Source: Mikania micrantha
Lineage: Eukaryota > Streptophyta > Magnoliopsida > Asterales > Asteraceae
Length of the DNA stretch: 64,000 bases
Assembly: GCA_009363875.1 (NCBI GenBank)
Contig: CM018691.1
Coordinates: forward strand, 45,567,399-45,631,398
Reading direction: 5' to 3'
Shown here: in pieces, positions 25,411 to 38,544 of the stretch
Layout: each line of letters starts with the position of its first letter
Numbering within the stretch: the stretch's first letter is position 1
Position numbers and translations under genes: made by a program
The notes under the pieces: model-generated
The model's input: only the letters and a program-made list of their open reading frames with translations
Databases searched by the model: none
Told to the model about the DNA's origin: nothing

Positions 25411-28118
25411 TGTCGCAACCCGGCCTTCCCGGCCTATGCAAGGGGGCGTGACTCGACTGATCTGGCAGGATCACAGTCTCCGGTCACACTGTTGCGAGAC
25501 CTACATGTCTGGTTGCATACATACATCCAATAACTTGGGTAAAACAGTTTAGTAAAATAAGAGTTGCGAAAGTAAAAGTTTAAGTTTGTTACAACAACAT
25601 TTCAAATATAAGTTGCGAAAGCATAAGTTTAAACAATTTTCAAATCATAAAGAGTAGTAGTGCGGAAGCGGTTTAAGTATGTAACATTACATAACAAGAC
25701 AAATGTTATTCGCTATCAGATGGCCTAAGTCACTAAAGCTGATGCATGGGACTCCATCCTAGCAACCTATCCTTGTGTGCGTGCCTTAGTTACCTAAGAA
25801 AACATGCGAGTAAAAGGTCAACACAAAGGTTGGTGAGAGCATGGGTTTGTATTCAGCATTAAACATCAAAATGTTTAAAGTAAGAGTTTTGCAGATTTAC
25901 ATATCATTACCATGCAATATCCATTGATAGAAAGCCAATATGAGTTATACCATATGCAGGTTCGAAACCGAAGCTAACATGCTGCCCCCATCCATATCCA
26001 TCCAACAAGATATGGCAATGTTGTTTGGTCAATTATGCACTGTTCCGACCTCCGGTCGGGATGGCCATACGGCGCACAACAGCGGGGCTTGTCAGGCACA
26101 AATAGTACTATTCATAATTACCACACGAAGCGCAACGCGCTATTAACGGTTCGAGGTGTGTTTAATGAGGACTTGTTAGTTTTGTGGATGAATACCACAC
26201 ATATGCATATACGATATTAGCATGTACAAATGTAACCAAAGTAAATGTGTATGTTGTTCAAAAACAGTTGTATGCAATGTTTTCTCCCCCAAAGGTAGAA
26301 AATGTAAAAAAACGGGGCCATGAACTCACCTGATTAGCAGTTCCGGTATGTGTGTGTTCGCGTCTTGCGAAAGCTAGCACCAGCTAGTTTGCACCAATAA
26401 CCATATAGGTGTGAATATGTGTTTTGTGGTGTGTTGTAATCCATACAACTCCAAGTGTCGGTGTGCTCAACCGAGCGTGTGTGTTGACTAGTGAGACTCG
26501 ACGAATCGTTGGTGACACGATTGTTGTATTTATGTGTCTTAATGTGAATAAGACACCAAGATGCATCCTATGACTCTAGCCGTGATGTTTTCACATAAGT
26601 CATGTTTCGAAAATCGTAATGTTTCCGTTTCGGGAAAGTTTTCGTTTTTAGGAAACTGTAGTTATAAAATTCCATTTCATAAAGTTAATACCTTTAATAT
26701 GTTTACAAAAACACTTTTAACCACTTAAAACATTTCGTTTGCGCATAAATCACCATTTATGGCGTTTGCCCCAAATAAAGTTTCCTTATTTGGAAAGTAT
26801 TCGTTTAAATGTCCGTTTTCAAAAATCAAGGTTTCCAATATGCTTAGAAATCATTTTTAAGCATATTCCAATACTCAAAGTTCACCAAAACATCTTAAAA
26901 CATCAAAATCCCTTTTTTAGTTTTCAAAAGTTTCCATATTTAGTAAGTTTTCACAAAATCATGTTTTTGACAAAATCAAGTATTTAAATGTGTTTCTACA
27001 CACTCAAATATACATTTGACAACATCTAGACATGCCTAACATGTCTAGATCATCACAAATCTATGACTTGCAACATAAAAGTTTCCTTTTATGGCAAGTG
27101 TACCAAAATCATCATTAAATCATCAATGACTCAAGCAAATTCAAATCTAACATTCCTAGACTCTAAAATTTCGTGCACAACAGCCACATGGAGTTATATC
27201 AAAATACACAAGATCACCAACAAATTTTGTGCACAAGAGCCACATGGAGTTGCACGTGGGTGGATGTTCATGCATATGGGTTTTTACCCATTGCATGTTC
27301 GATCTAACACTAAATAAACTCGTAAAACTACCTTAGATGCGTAGATTCAGTAGGAACGATGGCTGATGATGAAGAACCAGTAGTTGATGATCGTTTTTAG
27401 CTTCCTTGCTCCACTTCCAAGTTCCAAGGACTCCAAATTCACCAACAATGCAGGAGATGGCTTCAAGAGAGTTTCCAGGGGGTTGGGGCTTAGTTTCAGT
27501 GACGTTTGGTCGAGTATGGGGTGTAAAGACTCGGAGAAATGAAGAAGAACCGAGTGAAATGAGTTTGGGGTTGGTTTTATGAAGATTTTGATCTGCATGG
27601 CCTTCGCGTACCGCGGAGGCTGATCAAAAACTTTTTCACGTACCGCGATGGGATTCGGGAGTCCCGACTCCAGGTTTGCTTCGCGTACTGCGAAGCCTTT
27701 GACCAAGGGACCTCCGCGTACAGCAACGAGTCCATTCACTTGTTTTTCGATTTCAGTGATTCGATTTCGCTCGTACTATATTCCTAACGTTTATCCTAAA
27801 CATGAAGTTCATGTTTAGCATATAATCATGTAATAACACATGAGTTTATTTTATCACCAACATTCGTGAGACTCGTGTGTGTGCTTCGATAATTCCTCGA
27901 ATTACCGTCGATAGCTTGTGTTCGTGTCATACGGAGTGGTTGCACATTTGATTAATCCTAATGAACGTGTAACGCACAATCCAATAATTGTCCGAATTAT
28001 TGTTTTGTGTTTGTGTTTAGCTCATCTAATTTACATAATTAAACGCAATGCAACGAGTATGAATGTGAAATGCGAATTTGTAAGAGTTGCAATTCACCTG
28101 AAATTGCCGGGTGTCACA
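25411..28118 (-). repeat. 3' LTR of a second, decayed Tekay-like gypsy element
   Basis: On the plus strand it opens TGTCGCAACCCGG (the LTR end in reverse) after CCTAG and closes GGGTGTCACA at 28118. It resembles the chromovirus LTR in reverse: the GGTTGGTGAG motif, the AACATTTGCC-like region at 25950-26130 and the GTAAGAGTTGCAATTCACC edge. A GC-rich patch at about 27598-27730 reiterates TTCGCGTACCGCG. TTTCC...GGAAA hairpin-like modules recur at about 150-bp spacing (26626-27090). Confidence 0.8.
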
Positions 28119-28234
28119 TCATCCCCTTGTTGAAAGAAATTTCGTCCCGAAATTTGGTTGTTGTTGTAATGTTTGAGAAGTAAAAGTGTTTGAAAGGCAA
28201 AAAAATTTCTGGTTGTCACATCATCCCCTTGTTG
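28119..28234 (-). promoter_or_regulatory. Duplicated polypurine tract of the second gypsy element
   Basis: The reverse complement of CAACAAGGGGATGA occurs at 28119-28132 and 28221-28234, with a 102-bp spacing identical to that in the intact element. TGTCACA (reverse of an LTR start) precedes each. The arrangement is therefore a family trait and not an accident of one copy. Confidence 0.75.
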
Positions 28235-28249
28235 AAAGGAAATTTCGTC

Positions 28250-30840
28250 CCGAAATTTATTCGTTGTTGTCGGTGTTCGACGCTGATTATTTGGAGCGGT
28301 GGGAATATTTGCGCAATATCTGATTTTCACGTTCCCATGTGAATTCAGATGTGCGTTTCGAGTTCTATCGAACTCTAACGATCAGGAGTGTCTCATCGTG
28401 TAAATACTTTTTAAATTTTGGGATATGAAATACGTAGTGAACTCCATCGAGTTTGACTCAAAGATTGAGTGGGTATGCCATTGTGCCAATCCTCTTAGGG
28501 ATTTCAATGGTCCAATGTACCGTGGGTTTAGTTTGCCTCATTTCCGAAAACGAATAACGCCTTTCCCGTGGTGAAGCTTTCAGAAGGACTTTGTCTCCTA
28601 CCTGAAATTCTAGAGGCTTTCGGCATTCGTCGGCATAGTTATTTAGGCGCTCGCAAGCTGCTGCCATGCGATTTCTGATTTGTACAATCTTCTCGATTGT
28701 TTCATGTACGAGTTCCGGGCCATGGGCAGACTGTCGCCCACTTCCGCCCACAGATGGGTGATCGGCATTTCCTGACATAGAGTGCCTCAAGAGGCGCGGC
28801 TCTGAAGTTGTTGTTGTAGGAGAACTCCACCAATGGTAAGTGAGTTTCCCCGCTGTTGCTGAAGTCTACTACGCACGCTCGAAGCATGTTTTCGAGAGTT
28901 TGTATGGTGCGTTCACTCTGGCCATCGGTTTGTGGGTGGTATGCTGTACTCATTTCCAACCGCGTGCCAAGCGACTTTTGTAATGATTTCAAGAAGTTAG
29001 AAGTGAATCTAGCGTCTCGATCTGATATGATGGATATTGGAACTCCATGTCGCGAGACCACTTCCTTGTCATAGATTTTGGCTAGTTTTCCCATCTTGTC
29101 GTTTTCCCTAATCGCAAGGACATGTGCTGACTTAGTTATTCGGTCCAAAATTATCCTGATAGTGTCACATCCACTAGGATTATGGGTTAATTTGGTAATA
29201 AAATCCATGAAGATTTGTTCCCATTTCCACATGTGGACAGAGGAGTGTTGCTCCTTTCACCGTTGATGCCTAGGGTTTCTCCACTAGGGAGAGGTATGCG
29301 CACAACCTTTTCGTGGCAAATGATTTCAGCTTGGTTTTTAGATAACCAATCCATGTCCACTACTACCTCAAAACTGCCTAGTGTTACTAGCATGAGGTCG
29401 ATCTTAAATTTATGGTTTGGTAGCTCTAAAGTGCATTCTCTCATAATGTGCTTAGTTAAAATCAGTTTACCATCAGCTAACTCTACGGTGTAATCGACCC
29501 TTTAAGATATTGGGGTTGTGTCAAGTATTTACTAAGACACTTAAATGTAAAACTTTTCTCAGTTCCATTATCAAAAAATACAGAAGCGTAATGATCGTTT
29601 AAAAGATACGTACCTGTTGCAAGGTTAGGATCATTTCTGGCTTCCTTAGCCCCAATCACGGGGGCTCGTCCCTTCGAACTGTTGTTGTTCCTTAGATGTG
29701 GGCAGTCCTTCTTGATGTGCCCGGGCTTTCCACATTCGAAGCAACTCTTCGGTGCTTCGTTCCCATTGTTTTTCACGTGGGGGCAGTCCCTCTTGATGTG
29801 CCCTGGCTTTCCACATTCAAAGCAGCCTACTAGTGCTTTGTATCACTGTTGTTATAGCTGTGGAATTTTGGTCACTAGTTCACCCTGCAGTTCTTAGCTA
29901 CGTGGCCTAGCTTTCCACACCATTGGCATCGGTATCTTTTACACGGTCCTCATTGATGATGTTAATCACAGTTGTTGCACTTTGGGTTTTTGCCGACATA
30001 GGCACCCTTACGTCGTCTTGGTGGTTGTAGAGTGGGGGTTTCGTTTAGAGGGTTATCCCATTTTCGTTTTTTGTCGGTGGTTTTGATTATTGAGCTGCGT
30101 GGAGGTAATAATCCTTGAATAACTGCCGTATCGGTCAGTTCATGAGCTAAGTAAACGGTTTGTCGTAAGGTGGTGGGGTTAGCGGATAGTACCATATCCC
30201 GAACCTGTGGTGTCAACCCCTCAATGTATCTTTCGAGTTGTTTGTAGGCTGGGGTCAACATTTCTAGGCACATGTGTGCCAACTCATAAGATCGAGAAGT
30301 GTATGCCTCGATCTCAGAACCAATTATCCTGTGGTTCCGAAATTTCGTTTCCGATTTTTGAACTTTGTCGTGAGGGAAATATTCGTGGTTCATCATTATT
30401 TTGAATTCTTCCCAAGGTATAGCATTAGATGCTTCTCGTCCTATGGTTTGAACATTTGTGTCCCACCAAGTGAGGGATGCTCCCTCTAAGGTTACTGTTG
30501 CGTACTTCACGTGATCATTAACCTTACAGTTGCTCATGAGGAAGACTGATTCCAATTTCTCAATCCATCGGAGGAGGCCGACAGCACCCTCCGTACCACT
30601 GAAAGAAGGTGGGTTGCAGTCTAAGAATGTTTTGAATGTGCAGTGAGGTGGATTAGGGTTTGTCTCTTGGGTCAGTTGATTCTGGTTACGTGCAGCTTCA
30701 CGTGCAGCGATTTCCTCCTCAACGCATTCGCTGATTAGTGCGTTCAGTTTCGTTACGGTGAGGTTAATGTTTCCACGCCCTCCCGCGCTCTTGTATCCTC
30801 CGCGTCTTCCAGTCATGATCTTCATAGAGAGAATAATCAT
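28250..30840 (-). pseudogene. gag-pol remnant of second gypsy element, RT/RNase H deleted
   Basis: On the minus strand from 30840 down: gag N-terminus (KIMTGRRGG start region) and gag core in one long open frame to 29962. Zinc-knuckle segments follow (29483-29940; the CFECGKPGH type occurs twice), then a protease-region fragment (29187-29510). That fragment jumps directly to integrase at about 29232: everything equivalent to 14040-15905 of the intact element is missing. The integrase core (DFITKL, SDRDARFTS and HPQTDGQSER motifs) runs to about 28458, then a degraded chromodomain. Frameshifts and stops break the frame. It cannot encode an enzyme. Confidence 0.85.
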
Positions 30841-31063
30841 TAGTGTAGGTCAAATGAGTAATGTAACGCGTGATTTATATGAAAAGAATACATGTATTGA
30901 TTGGCATAGACAAAATTTTTCAATAACAGATATTAGTCTTGATATATAATAAGTTGTACTGGTTACAATTCATTTAATACCCAAGACACTAAGATTCCAA
31001 AATTTCGAGTACAGAGACACAACCCGTCTCTACCCGGTATATGCTAAGTTAACCGGAGGCTTT
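30841..31063 (-). mobile_element. Leader of second gypsy element, 5' LTR lost
   Basis: AT-rich leader between gag and the expected primer site. On the minus strand AGCCTCCGGTTA (31052-31063) matches the bases just downstream of the primer site in the intact element (12097-12108). Beyond it the primer site and LTR are absent and unrelated sequence follows, so a breakpoint lies near 31064. Confidence 0.5.
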
Positions 31064-32239
31064 ATCGATAGTGGAATCAGAATCAGTATCCACCGCTGGT
31101 TCCTCTTCCTCAGTGTCAGGTTCTCCTGGAACTGGATCGACGACCCTGTTTTCCAGCTCTTAGATTCTAGCTGTAACGATGGTAGCTCGGTCTTCGGCTG
31201 CCTGGAATAGTGAAATCAACTGGGTCATATCCCGATCCACCTTGTTGACAATGCTACAAAGTTCTGCATGTCAGATATTTGTATATCTCAGTTCCTCTGC
31301 AAGACACTCGATTCAGTCGTCTGCCCAGGTCAGGTCCCGAGTCAATCTAGCGATAAATATACGACTCAAGACACTGCCTCTTAGGCTTATGTGGGTTTAG
31401 TATGGGTGATGCACTATCGGGTGACTCCCCCATGGGGTCCTCCTCAGGATCCTTGTCAGGGTCCTGATACGTTGCTTCATGTTAAGTGTACAGTCGCAAT
31501 ATAAGGTTTTCATGGTTATATGGTAATCCAAACTATAGTTGAAAATTTGATGAAGGTTATGTTGAAATCTTGATACGTTGTTTGAATTTCGTTGCAACCA
31601 TCAGAGTGAGGGATAAGCGAATATCAATGTACGTGTTTTCATAACCAGCTCACCATAGAATTTGCCAAAATTCATGCGTACCTGTAAATTCACGATTATG
31701 TTGCGCACCATGATCGTCAATTTATCTTACATAAAGATTCTAGTTTCTCCAACTTCGAGCTTATTAGGTTTTGTTGGATTCAGGGTTTATTCATGTCATC
31801 AAGATTTAAACAAGAGTCAGATGAGGTATGGCTGAATAGCCTATCTAAACTATTACTAGGGACAGTTACGCGAGCAGAATGAGATTATAGGGTCTTGCGT
31901 AAATCCTATAAGGATAGGTTTTTGGCTTGAGCATGTTTTCCTTATTCCATTTGGTGTCGAGACCCTCATTGTATGAATGCTAGGATAGCTGTTTGTAAAT
32001 AACCACCTAACAGTCAAGGAGTTTCTTATGCACCCGTAATGAAATGTCTCCGAATGGTCGCTCGAGTTCTTCTTAACTCGAGTGACAATGTTCGTTCGGT
32101 GATATTCTAAGAGTGACAATGAGTTAAGTTTGGAATCTCCTCATATGGTTCTTGCAAGCAGTATATGTAGGAGTACCAAAGGACTACAAAAATGTTGTTA
32201 GGAGTTGGAAAGAGAATCAATGTCTTTCTAATCAAGGTT

Positions 32240-32390
32240 GAGCCACAGGGCCTATTTCATCCATTGACTTGTTGTAATGAGCCATAGGGCCTATTTCATC
32301 CCTTGACTTGTTGTAACGAGTCATAGGGCCTATTTCATCCCTTGACTTGTTGTAATGAGCCATAGGGCCTATTTCATCCCTTGACTTGTT
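32240..32390. repeat. 39-bp minisatellite, about four copies
   Basis: Units begin GAGCCATAGGGCC at 32240, 32279, 32318 and 32357 (last slightly short). They differ by one to three bases each. Confidence 0.9.
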
Positions 32391-32471
32391 TGATTGCATC
32401 CCCGATCAGCTCTTGTCGTCGCCTCTTCGATTCGGGCACCGGTGATGTAACATATGTGCACCGACTGCTAT

Positions 32472-32620
32472 AATTGATATGTTTCTAGTTCCACATGATA
32501 CAAATGTAACCTGTTATCTGAATTTGATATGTTTATAATCCCACATGATAAACTTGTAGTTTGTTATCTAAAATTGATATTTTTGTAATCCCACATGATA
32601 CATATGTAGTCTATTATTCG
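32472..32620. repeat. About 50-bp minisatellite, three copies
   Basis: Three successive units share AATTGATAT...CCACATGATA...TGTTAT with lengths of 49-50 bp and around 75-85% similarity by eye. Confidence 0.8.
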
Positions 32621-33088
32621 AAATTGATATTCATGATAAATGAAAAATCAAGTTGTTGAAACTCGTGATTATGGAAAATCGGAGATAGGTATATGAAATC
32701 ACAATCACTAATGCACCGACACTTTCTCGATGTACCGAAGGTAGTTTATGTATAGGATATACCTAGAGCATAATGCCCAGCCACCAACCTCCCACCCCTT
32801 CGATATATCACCATCGTGCCCTTACGCCAACACATCATATATAGATGGATTTGAATTATTCTGCTTTGTTCTGTTTTGTTATGTTGTTTATCTGCTTACC
32901 TTAAGGTTCACCCAAAACGCACATGTCTTGCAGGTTCTAATTACGCTCACCACTCATAATTGTTAACTGCACCACCTGATTATTCTAGTTCACTAAATTT
33001 AAGTAATTTTTGATACGCATAATTAAATACATTGAAATAATAAGTAACACGAAAATTATCTTTGATTTACTTCAAAGAGTACGTTGAG

Positions 33089-33090
<2 letters not shown>

Positions 33091-33127
<37 letters not shown>
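33091..33127. repeat. (AT)n microsatellite
   Basis: Uninterrupted AT dinucleotides over 37 bases. Confidence 0.95.
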
Positions 33128-33130
<3 letters not shown>

Positions 33131-34061
33131 AATCACTCTACTACATTTGTTTGATACGCTACAACTAGTACTTCTGTCACCACCTCGAATACACTATCTT
33201 GTTGTACGCACACCATTCCTTACATCCGCACGACGTATCTGTTATACAAATGTTGAATTGTCATAATCTTGAATCCACCATCAACACTACCTACTTCCTA
33301 AACAAAGGTAGGCTTGAAACTAAAACTACAAAGGTTGCAATTGCAGCCACACTCATCAATAATTGATACAATTCAATCAAATAAATCATAGATTCTGTGT
33401 GGTACCTCTATATCACATTCACCGAGCCATGTACAATGTCCTCCATGATCCTCCTCTAAGATACAGAATCAGCATCTATCTCCGTTGAGTCCCAGCAACT
33501 CATCACGTGTACGCTGGAGATATACAACAACCCTTTGTGGTGTAGCTATGCTCGTAGATCAACCTATGCGGAGGAATCTCCTTGCGCGTACATAGGATGT
33601 GATAGGTCACATGTAGCTAACCAACCCCACATACAGTAATGTCCAGGTGGTTAAGGTATCTCAGTACTAGATGATCTCTCCCACGACGGGCATCAGCAAC
33701 ATTGTCATCAGATACATGCAGGTTCATGATAGGTGACCGATGATGTAAAGGAGTAGCAAATACATGTGGCACCGCTGCACTAGATGCTGGGTGTGGAGAT
33801 TCGGCAGAATCACTGTTAGAGGAAGTAGAACCGGAAGGAGTGGCATCAATGAGAACTCAAGGTATAACCTCTACAATGTAATTTTTAAGTGATCTCGACA
33901 TCTTCGTATGAACGTTGTGGTAGCGTATCTATAACATGTCGTTAGCACATAACAATAATAAGTACTCTTGTAAAATACGCGTATAATTGCACTCTGTGTT
34001 ATCATACGAGCCTAAGGCTATAGACTAGGTCTCCAAGTCAACTTAATTCACTATAACCATT

Positions 34062-34074
34062 GGGTCTGATACCA
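34062..34074 (-). promoter_or_regulatory. Primer-binding site of a gypsy remnant
   Basis: Minus strand TGGTATCAGACCC, one base off the common tRNA-iMet site, three bases from the LTR start TGTCACACCCCC at 34078. Confidence 0.7.
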
Positions 34075-34077
34075 ACC

Positions 34078-35750
34078 TGTCACACCCCCACCTCATCCCC
34101 TGATAATGTCACTTGTTGTGGTAATGTGTTGAGAAGGCCTAATGGTGAAGTCTCTGAGATGGGGTGTGACTTTCGTTATGGTTGTATCAAAACACATACA
34201 TGGCATACTTAACATAAGTTATATTACATGATACGTTAGGATTACAACATCTTTGCTACAGTCATCCAAAGTAAATCAGAAGTTTCCTAAACATGTGATT
34301 TTGTTGTGCATCCTCATCTTTGATTCTTTCAATTAGTTATTGTTCACCTGAAATTGGTTTTATAATGTAAAAGATCATCTTGAATGCTAGTGAGTTCATA
34401 GTTGTAATAGACTTGATGTAATGTGATATGATAAGTATACAAGCATATTCAACTTTATGAATATGATTCCCTATGAAAACCCATAACCAAAGCCTATACG
34501 ACAGTTATGATATTGGTGGCAATACCCGAAGGTAAAACCTTAGCCTCACTCTTAATGTCTAACGTTGCATTAAGCTGATATCTTATATTGTTATAAATGG
34601 TAACATGCATTCACGTCATGGTAAACGCTATCTTCATGTGAATGGGGTTGTGAGCCCGATAGTATTATCATTGTTATCATACGGCTTATCCATGAGTTTA
34701 TTGGTTACAGTTATTATGTGAGGACTTTTACGATAACATGATACAATTTATATGTAATCATCAGACAAGAGTTGAAATACACAAGTAGCATTCAAGCATA
34801 TCACAGATATTGCAAACATGTAAACCTTTGTAATTGTAACAAAATCCCGGAGGTTTAAAATCCAAAGATTTGAAAAGGACAGTGTTATTGAAGTCTATGT
34901 AGCTGATTGTCGAGGTAGGTATGCAGATCTTGAAGTGAAATCTGCAGTCTGTTAGAATATTGTTAATTGTTGTGCTTGATTTGTTTCACCGAGGCATTCC
35001 TCGATGTTTGGTATCAATGATATGCTAAATTGAATCATCGAACTGATTCCCGAATACACAAATCGGTTTAAACAATCAATAGAGATTGTTGAAGTCATTG
35101 GCTTTCATTAGACTTTGAAATTCCATAGTTATACGTTAAAATTGTTCGTTAACTGACCTCCGTATTGTAATTCAAAACTTTAATTAGCTTCCAGATCGAT
35201 ATTAGGTCACCCGATTGAACGGACCACGAAAAGGAGTTCAGAACCCGAAACCGGACAAAAAAGGTTCTGGCCGCAATTTTTGTTCGTTGGGATTGGGTCG
35301 GTGTGTATCTTTGGAAATTTCTACTAGACGTGAATCACTATTGTTATGCTCCCATTTGCACACCCATGAGTATATAATGTGATTGGGGAAGTCGGGTTGT
35401 TAAGAATTTGATATTTACGTGCACCATACCGCATTTCGTAAAATCTTCAGCTTAAAATTCCAAGATTTATGGATTTCTCAATTTAATTGAGTTACTGATA
35501 TATATTGTTATTGGTTTGCTTTATGCATTGTGTTACCTTTGTTTTGACTTTCAAATTTGGTTCGATCAATGAAATCCCCTAAAATTGACATTGTTATCGC
35601 AATTTTCGCGTAATTCGGCATTATTACGAATTGTTATTGAATTGGCTTTACTTTCACATTCCCCCATGCATACACACACACTTATGTAATTGTAAATATA
35701 TTCATTCAATAATTAATTTGAGAATTTAAAAATTTATATCGCAAAATAGA
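34078..35750 (-). mobile_element. 5' LTR of gypsy remnant (far end not resolved)
   Basis: Starts TGTCACACCCCCACC next to the primer site. It shares a GTGAGTTCATA motif (34391 onward) with other LTRs in the window, e.g. near 52866. I could not find a convincing terminal CA with target duplication; the end given is approximate. No genes are seen in it. Confidence 0.45.
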
Positions 35751-36332
35751 ACGACATGTCACACCATCCAAATGAACTATTGACTTGTTGACTTAATTAC
35801 TAGCTCAAATGTAGTTTTATACAACGTTTTCTGAATCACATCAGACAACTACAGTTAGTTGAACACTTGGATTAGTACGATAGAAATTGCTAGACTGTTA
35901 GAGATCTTGTCTGGTTGAATGTATTTTAGTATTCCCATTTAACTGGCCTACTATCAATTGAACCTGGTTAATTGCATCGGATCATATGGTTCTAGAGCTG
36001 GCAAAACATGACTTATCGTTTTTAATATATAGAGACAACGAGATTAATGCTAATATAAAACTTGAAAACCACTTGTTTAACACTTGTCTTGTGATTTAAG
36101 CATGACAATTTATGTTTTATGCTGCAAAAAGAGAAATAATGAAGCCTAGCCTCCGAATTTTTCTTATTTTAAAAAAGAATAAAATTACATAGCGTATTTT
36201 TTTGTTAAACATGTCTAATTTTATAATTTTATATATAAAATTATAGATTTCAATATTTTCATTTTTTTCCCTCAAAATTCATATAGTGATTAGTCTATTA
36301 ATTTAGGCTTCATGTATTATCTACTTAAGATA

Positions 36333-36372
<40 letters not shown>

Positions 36373-36549
36373 AATAATAAATCCACACCTAAAGATAAAA
36401 TATTTTGTATTTTTTTTATTTATTACACATATAAAACGAGTGGCTAAACATGGCGTAAACTTTTCATGGCAAATTGGACAATGACGTGATCAATGGGTCG
36501 TTTAGTATTAAAACGAATTAATTAAAAAAATGGTTGGTCTTATAATTTT
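35751..36549. other. AT-rich intergenic stretch
   Basis: No coding signal and no recognisable element. It contains an (AT)n run at 36335-36369 and several A/T-rich blocks. Confidence 0.5.
36335..36369. repeat. (AT)n microsatellite
   Basis: About 35 bases of alternating AT. Confidence 0.95.
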
Positions 36550-37013
36550 TGTAAAGACGTGATAGGACCGGCGATTTCACTTTGGACGGAAGGTTAGGGT
36601 TTGCACACACGACGAACATGAAGATGATGAACAAAATCAAATGATTTGTTGATAAAATCGAATGATTACATGATTTAATCCACATCATAAAAGAACATAG
36701 TGTTGCCGGGGAGAGATCGAGCATGATCTCTCCCCCTCTCGTGCTCAAACCCAAGAACACACACAAAAACCTTAAACCCTAAAATCTGGAAAGCTGGTAT
36801 TTATAGGGGCTGTAGCCCATTCGCCCGAATGGAGACATTCGGTCCCTCATTCGGCCGAATGGATCCCTTTACATGAAATCCATTCGCATATGCTCCTGCG
36901 AACGACTTAGTTTCTAGTGTAACAACACATAGATACATACAAGTGATTACAAATAAACAAACACAAATCTAAGCTATTCAAGCAGTAGCGGACACCCAAA
37001 ATGTGCATCAACA
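36550..37013 (-). mobile_element. Possible solo copia-type LTR
   Basis: On the minus strand it runs TGTTGATGCACATTTTGGG... to ...GTCTTTACA. It contains a TATAAATA box (36798-36805 reversed) just downstream of a patch reiterating CATTCGG/CCGAATG (36811-36905). A leader-like TTTAGGGTTTAAGG and a short frame follow. Flanking five-base duplications do not match (ATTTT versus GTGTG), so the boundaries are uncertain. Confidence 0.4.
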
Positions 37014-38435
37014 GTGTGATGGCATTCAAGATGTTTATTTTTGAAACGTTATGTAGGTTGGGACTAGACATGCACAAAAAAACTAGTTAATGAATCCGAT
37101 GTTGGTTTCAAACTGGTTAGCAACCTCTTTACAAACCAGTTTTTAGGCTACTTTTTGCATGCAAAAAAAAAATGTGCCATTGACCTGATCAAGCGCTTTA
37201 GGGAGATCCCCGTCACCCATGTTTCGAGAATATCAAATCCCTTGGCTGACTCTATGGAATTCATACTCAGCCGCTCTAGTACACATGCTAGTAAACCGAA
37301 GCACAAAGTCGCTTGTCAAATATTGAGATGAGATCGGCATAAAAAATTGACTCAACTGGCTTAGGGCTAGTGATCCCCGCGAACGCTAACCCAAACGCTT
37401 ATTGCACGTTTTTTTTTTTGCATTGAGTTGATTGAGTTCAGAAAGTCCCCCTCCGTGCTGTTGTTGCTGGTGTTAGGGAGGCCCATCTTCTTACTTAGCG
37501 AGTTTGTGTCGCATAATGTGTCATTCTTCATGTGTCTAAGGAGAAAGGTAGATTTTTTTCTTCTTAACGATTCTTGCTCTTTTGCAAGAATGCCTTTAGT
37601 AGACAACCAATGTTTTGAATTCAAAATCCCTGGGCAACTATACCAATGTGTCAATGTCAACGGTACTTCGGTTATGAAATTTCTGGTTTAAACCAGTTAT
37701 GAACCAGTTAATCTTTTTAAAACCTGGTACAAACTGTTAACCGATTTTTTTAAATTATTTAAAAAAAAACTAGCTGTTGGACCCGTTGGATAAAAAGCTA
37801 GCCATTGAAGACAAGTTAACTCATGATCAGGTTGTTTTGTAAAACTTGCCGTTTTAAATGGTTATATAGTTGTTTAAACTAATTTTTGAACCATTTTACC
37901 CAATACTATGGTATAAAAATTAATTTGTAAGGAATAACAATACAAAGGATGGCATAATAGTTGATGCCTACGCTTCTATGTAAAAGGTGACAACTCCCCG
38001 TCTCCGCCCCTGATTTCTTCTTTTATTTTTCCTTTTTCTTCGTCAATTTGTTTTTTTTTGGGAATCAAAAAACACCATCTTGGCAATTTCTTCATTTTGT
38101 ATTCAATTCAGCAAAGAAATGTCATCTTACATGTGTTTCGGGATTTTTTTGGATTTTTTTGGGTTTTTTTGAATTTTTTTCTTTTTAATATTTTAGCTAG
38201 ATTTTTTGGTTTTCCTATCGTCTGGCGTGTTTCTTTTTACGTTTTTGTATACGATATCGAGTCGTTACCACCAGAACTTGTTTTAATATTTTAGTTGTAG
38301 GTTCGCTATTTGTGTGGCTTTTTATTTTCTTGTTTTGAAGAGACCAAAAGAACTGACGTATTTTGAAATGAAGAAAATACGATTTTTTTAGAACAAGTTG
38401 ATTTTTGTCATATTGTGCAAGAAAACTATTTCTTC
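37014..38435. other. Intergenic stretch upstream of the RLP gene
   Basis: Low-complexity runs with AAACCAGTT-type repeats (37110-37150, 37680-37760) and poly-T tracts. A 97-codon minus-strand open frame at 37367-37660 (contains LLRHMKNDTLCDTNSLSKK) has no family I recognise. No other coding evidence. Confidence 0.4.
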
Positions 38436-38445
38436 TATTTAAGAG
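38436..38445 (+). promoter_or_regulatory. TATA-like box of the RLP gene
   Basis: TCTATTTAAG about 100 bp before the ATG at 38545, at a spacing suitable for a leader of about 70 bases. The surrounding sequence is AT-rich. Weak evidence on its own. Confidence 0.35.
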
Positions 38446-38544
38446 CCATCCAACATCATTTGCACAAACTCATCATTTATGTGCGACTGAGTGCAATAAA
38501 AATTCACACCTTATTATTTCTTTTGTGCTAATTAATTAATACAA

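Larger units (their letters stand above)
31064..34077 (-). mobile_element. Degenerate internal region of another minus-strand gypsy element
   Basis: Bounded on the right by a primer site and LTR (34062-34078). On the minus strand, short coding-like stretches with stops can be read at 33400-33901 (starting MSRSLKNYIVEVIP) and at 31070-31480 (acidic, proline-rich, EEDP-type segment). These look like the region upstream of or within a gypsy gag. I cannot name domains. Minisatellites at 32240-32620 and an AT run at 33091-33127 are embedded. No intact gene. Confidence 0.45.

Noticed and set aside
35755..35770. TGTCACACC as a second LTR start
   Set aside because: No primer site, purine tract or target duplication nearby; probably a chance match.
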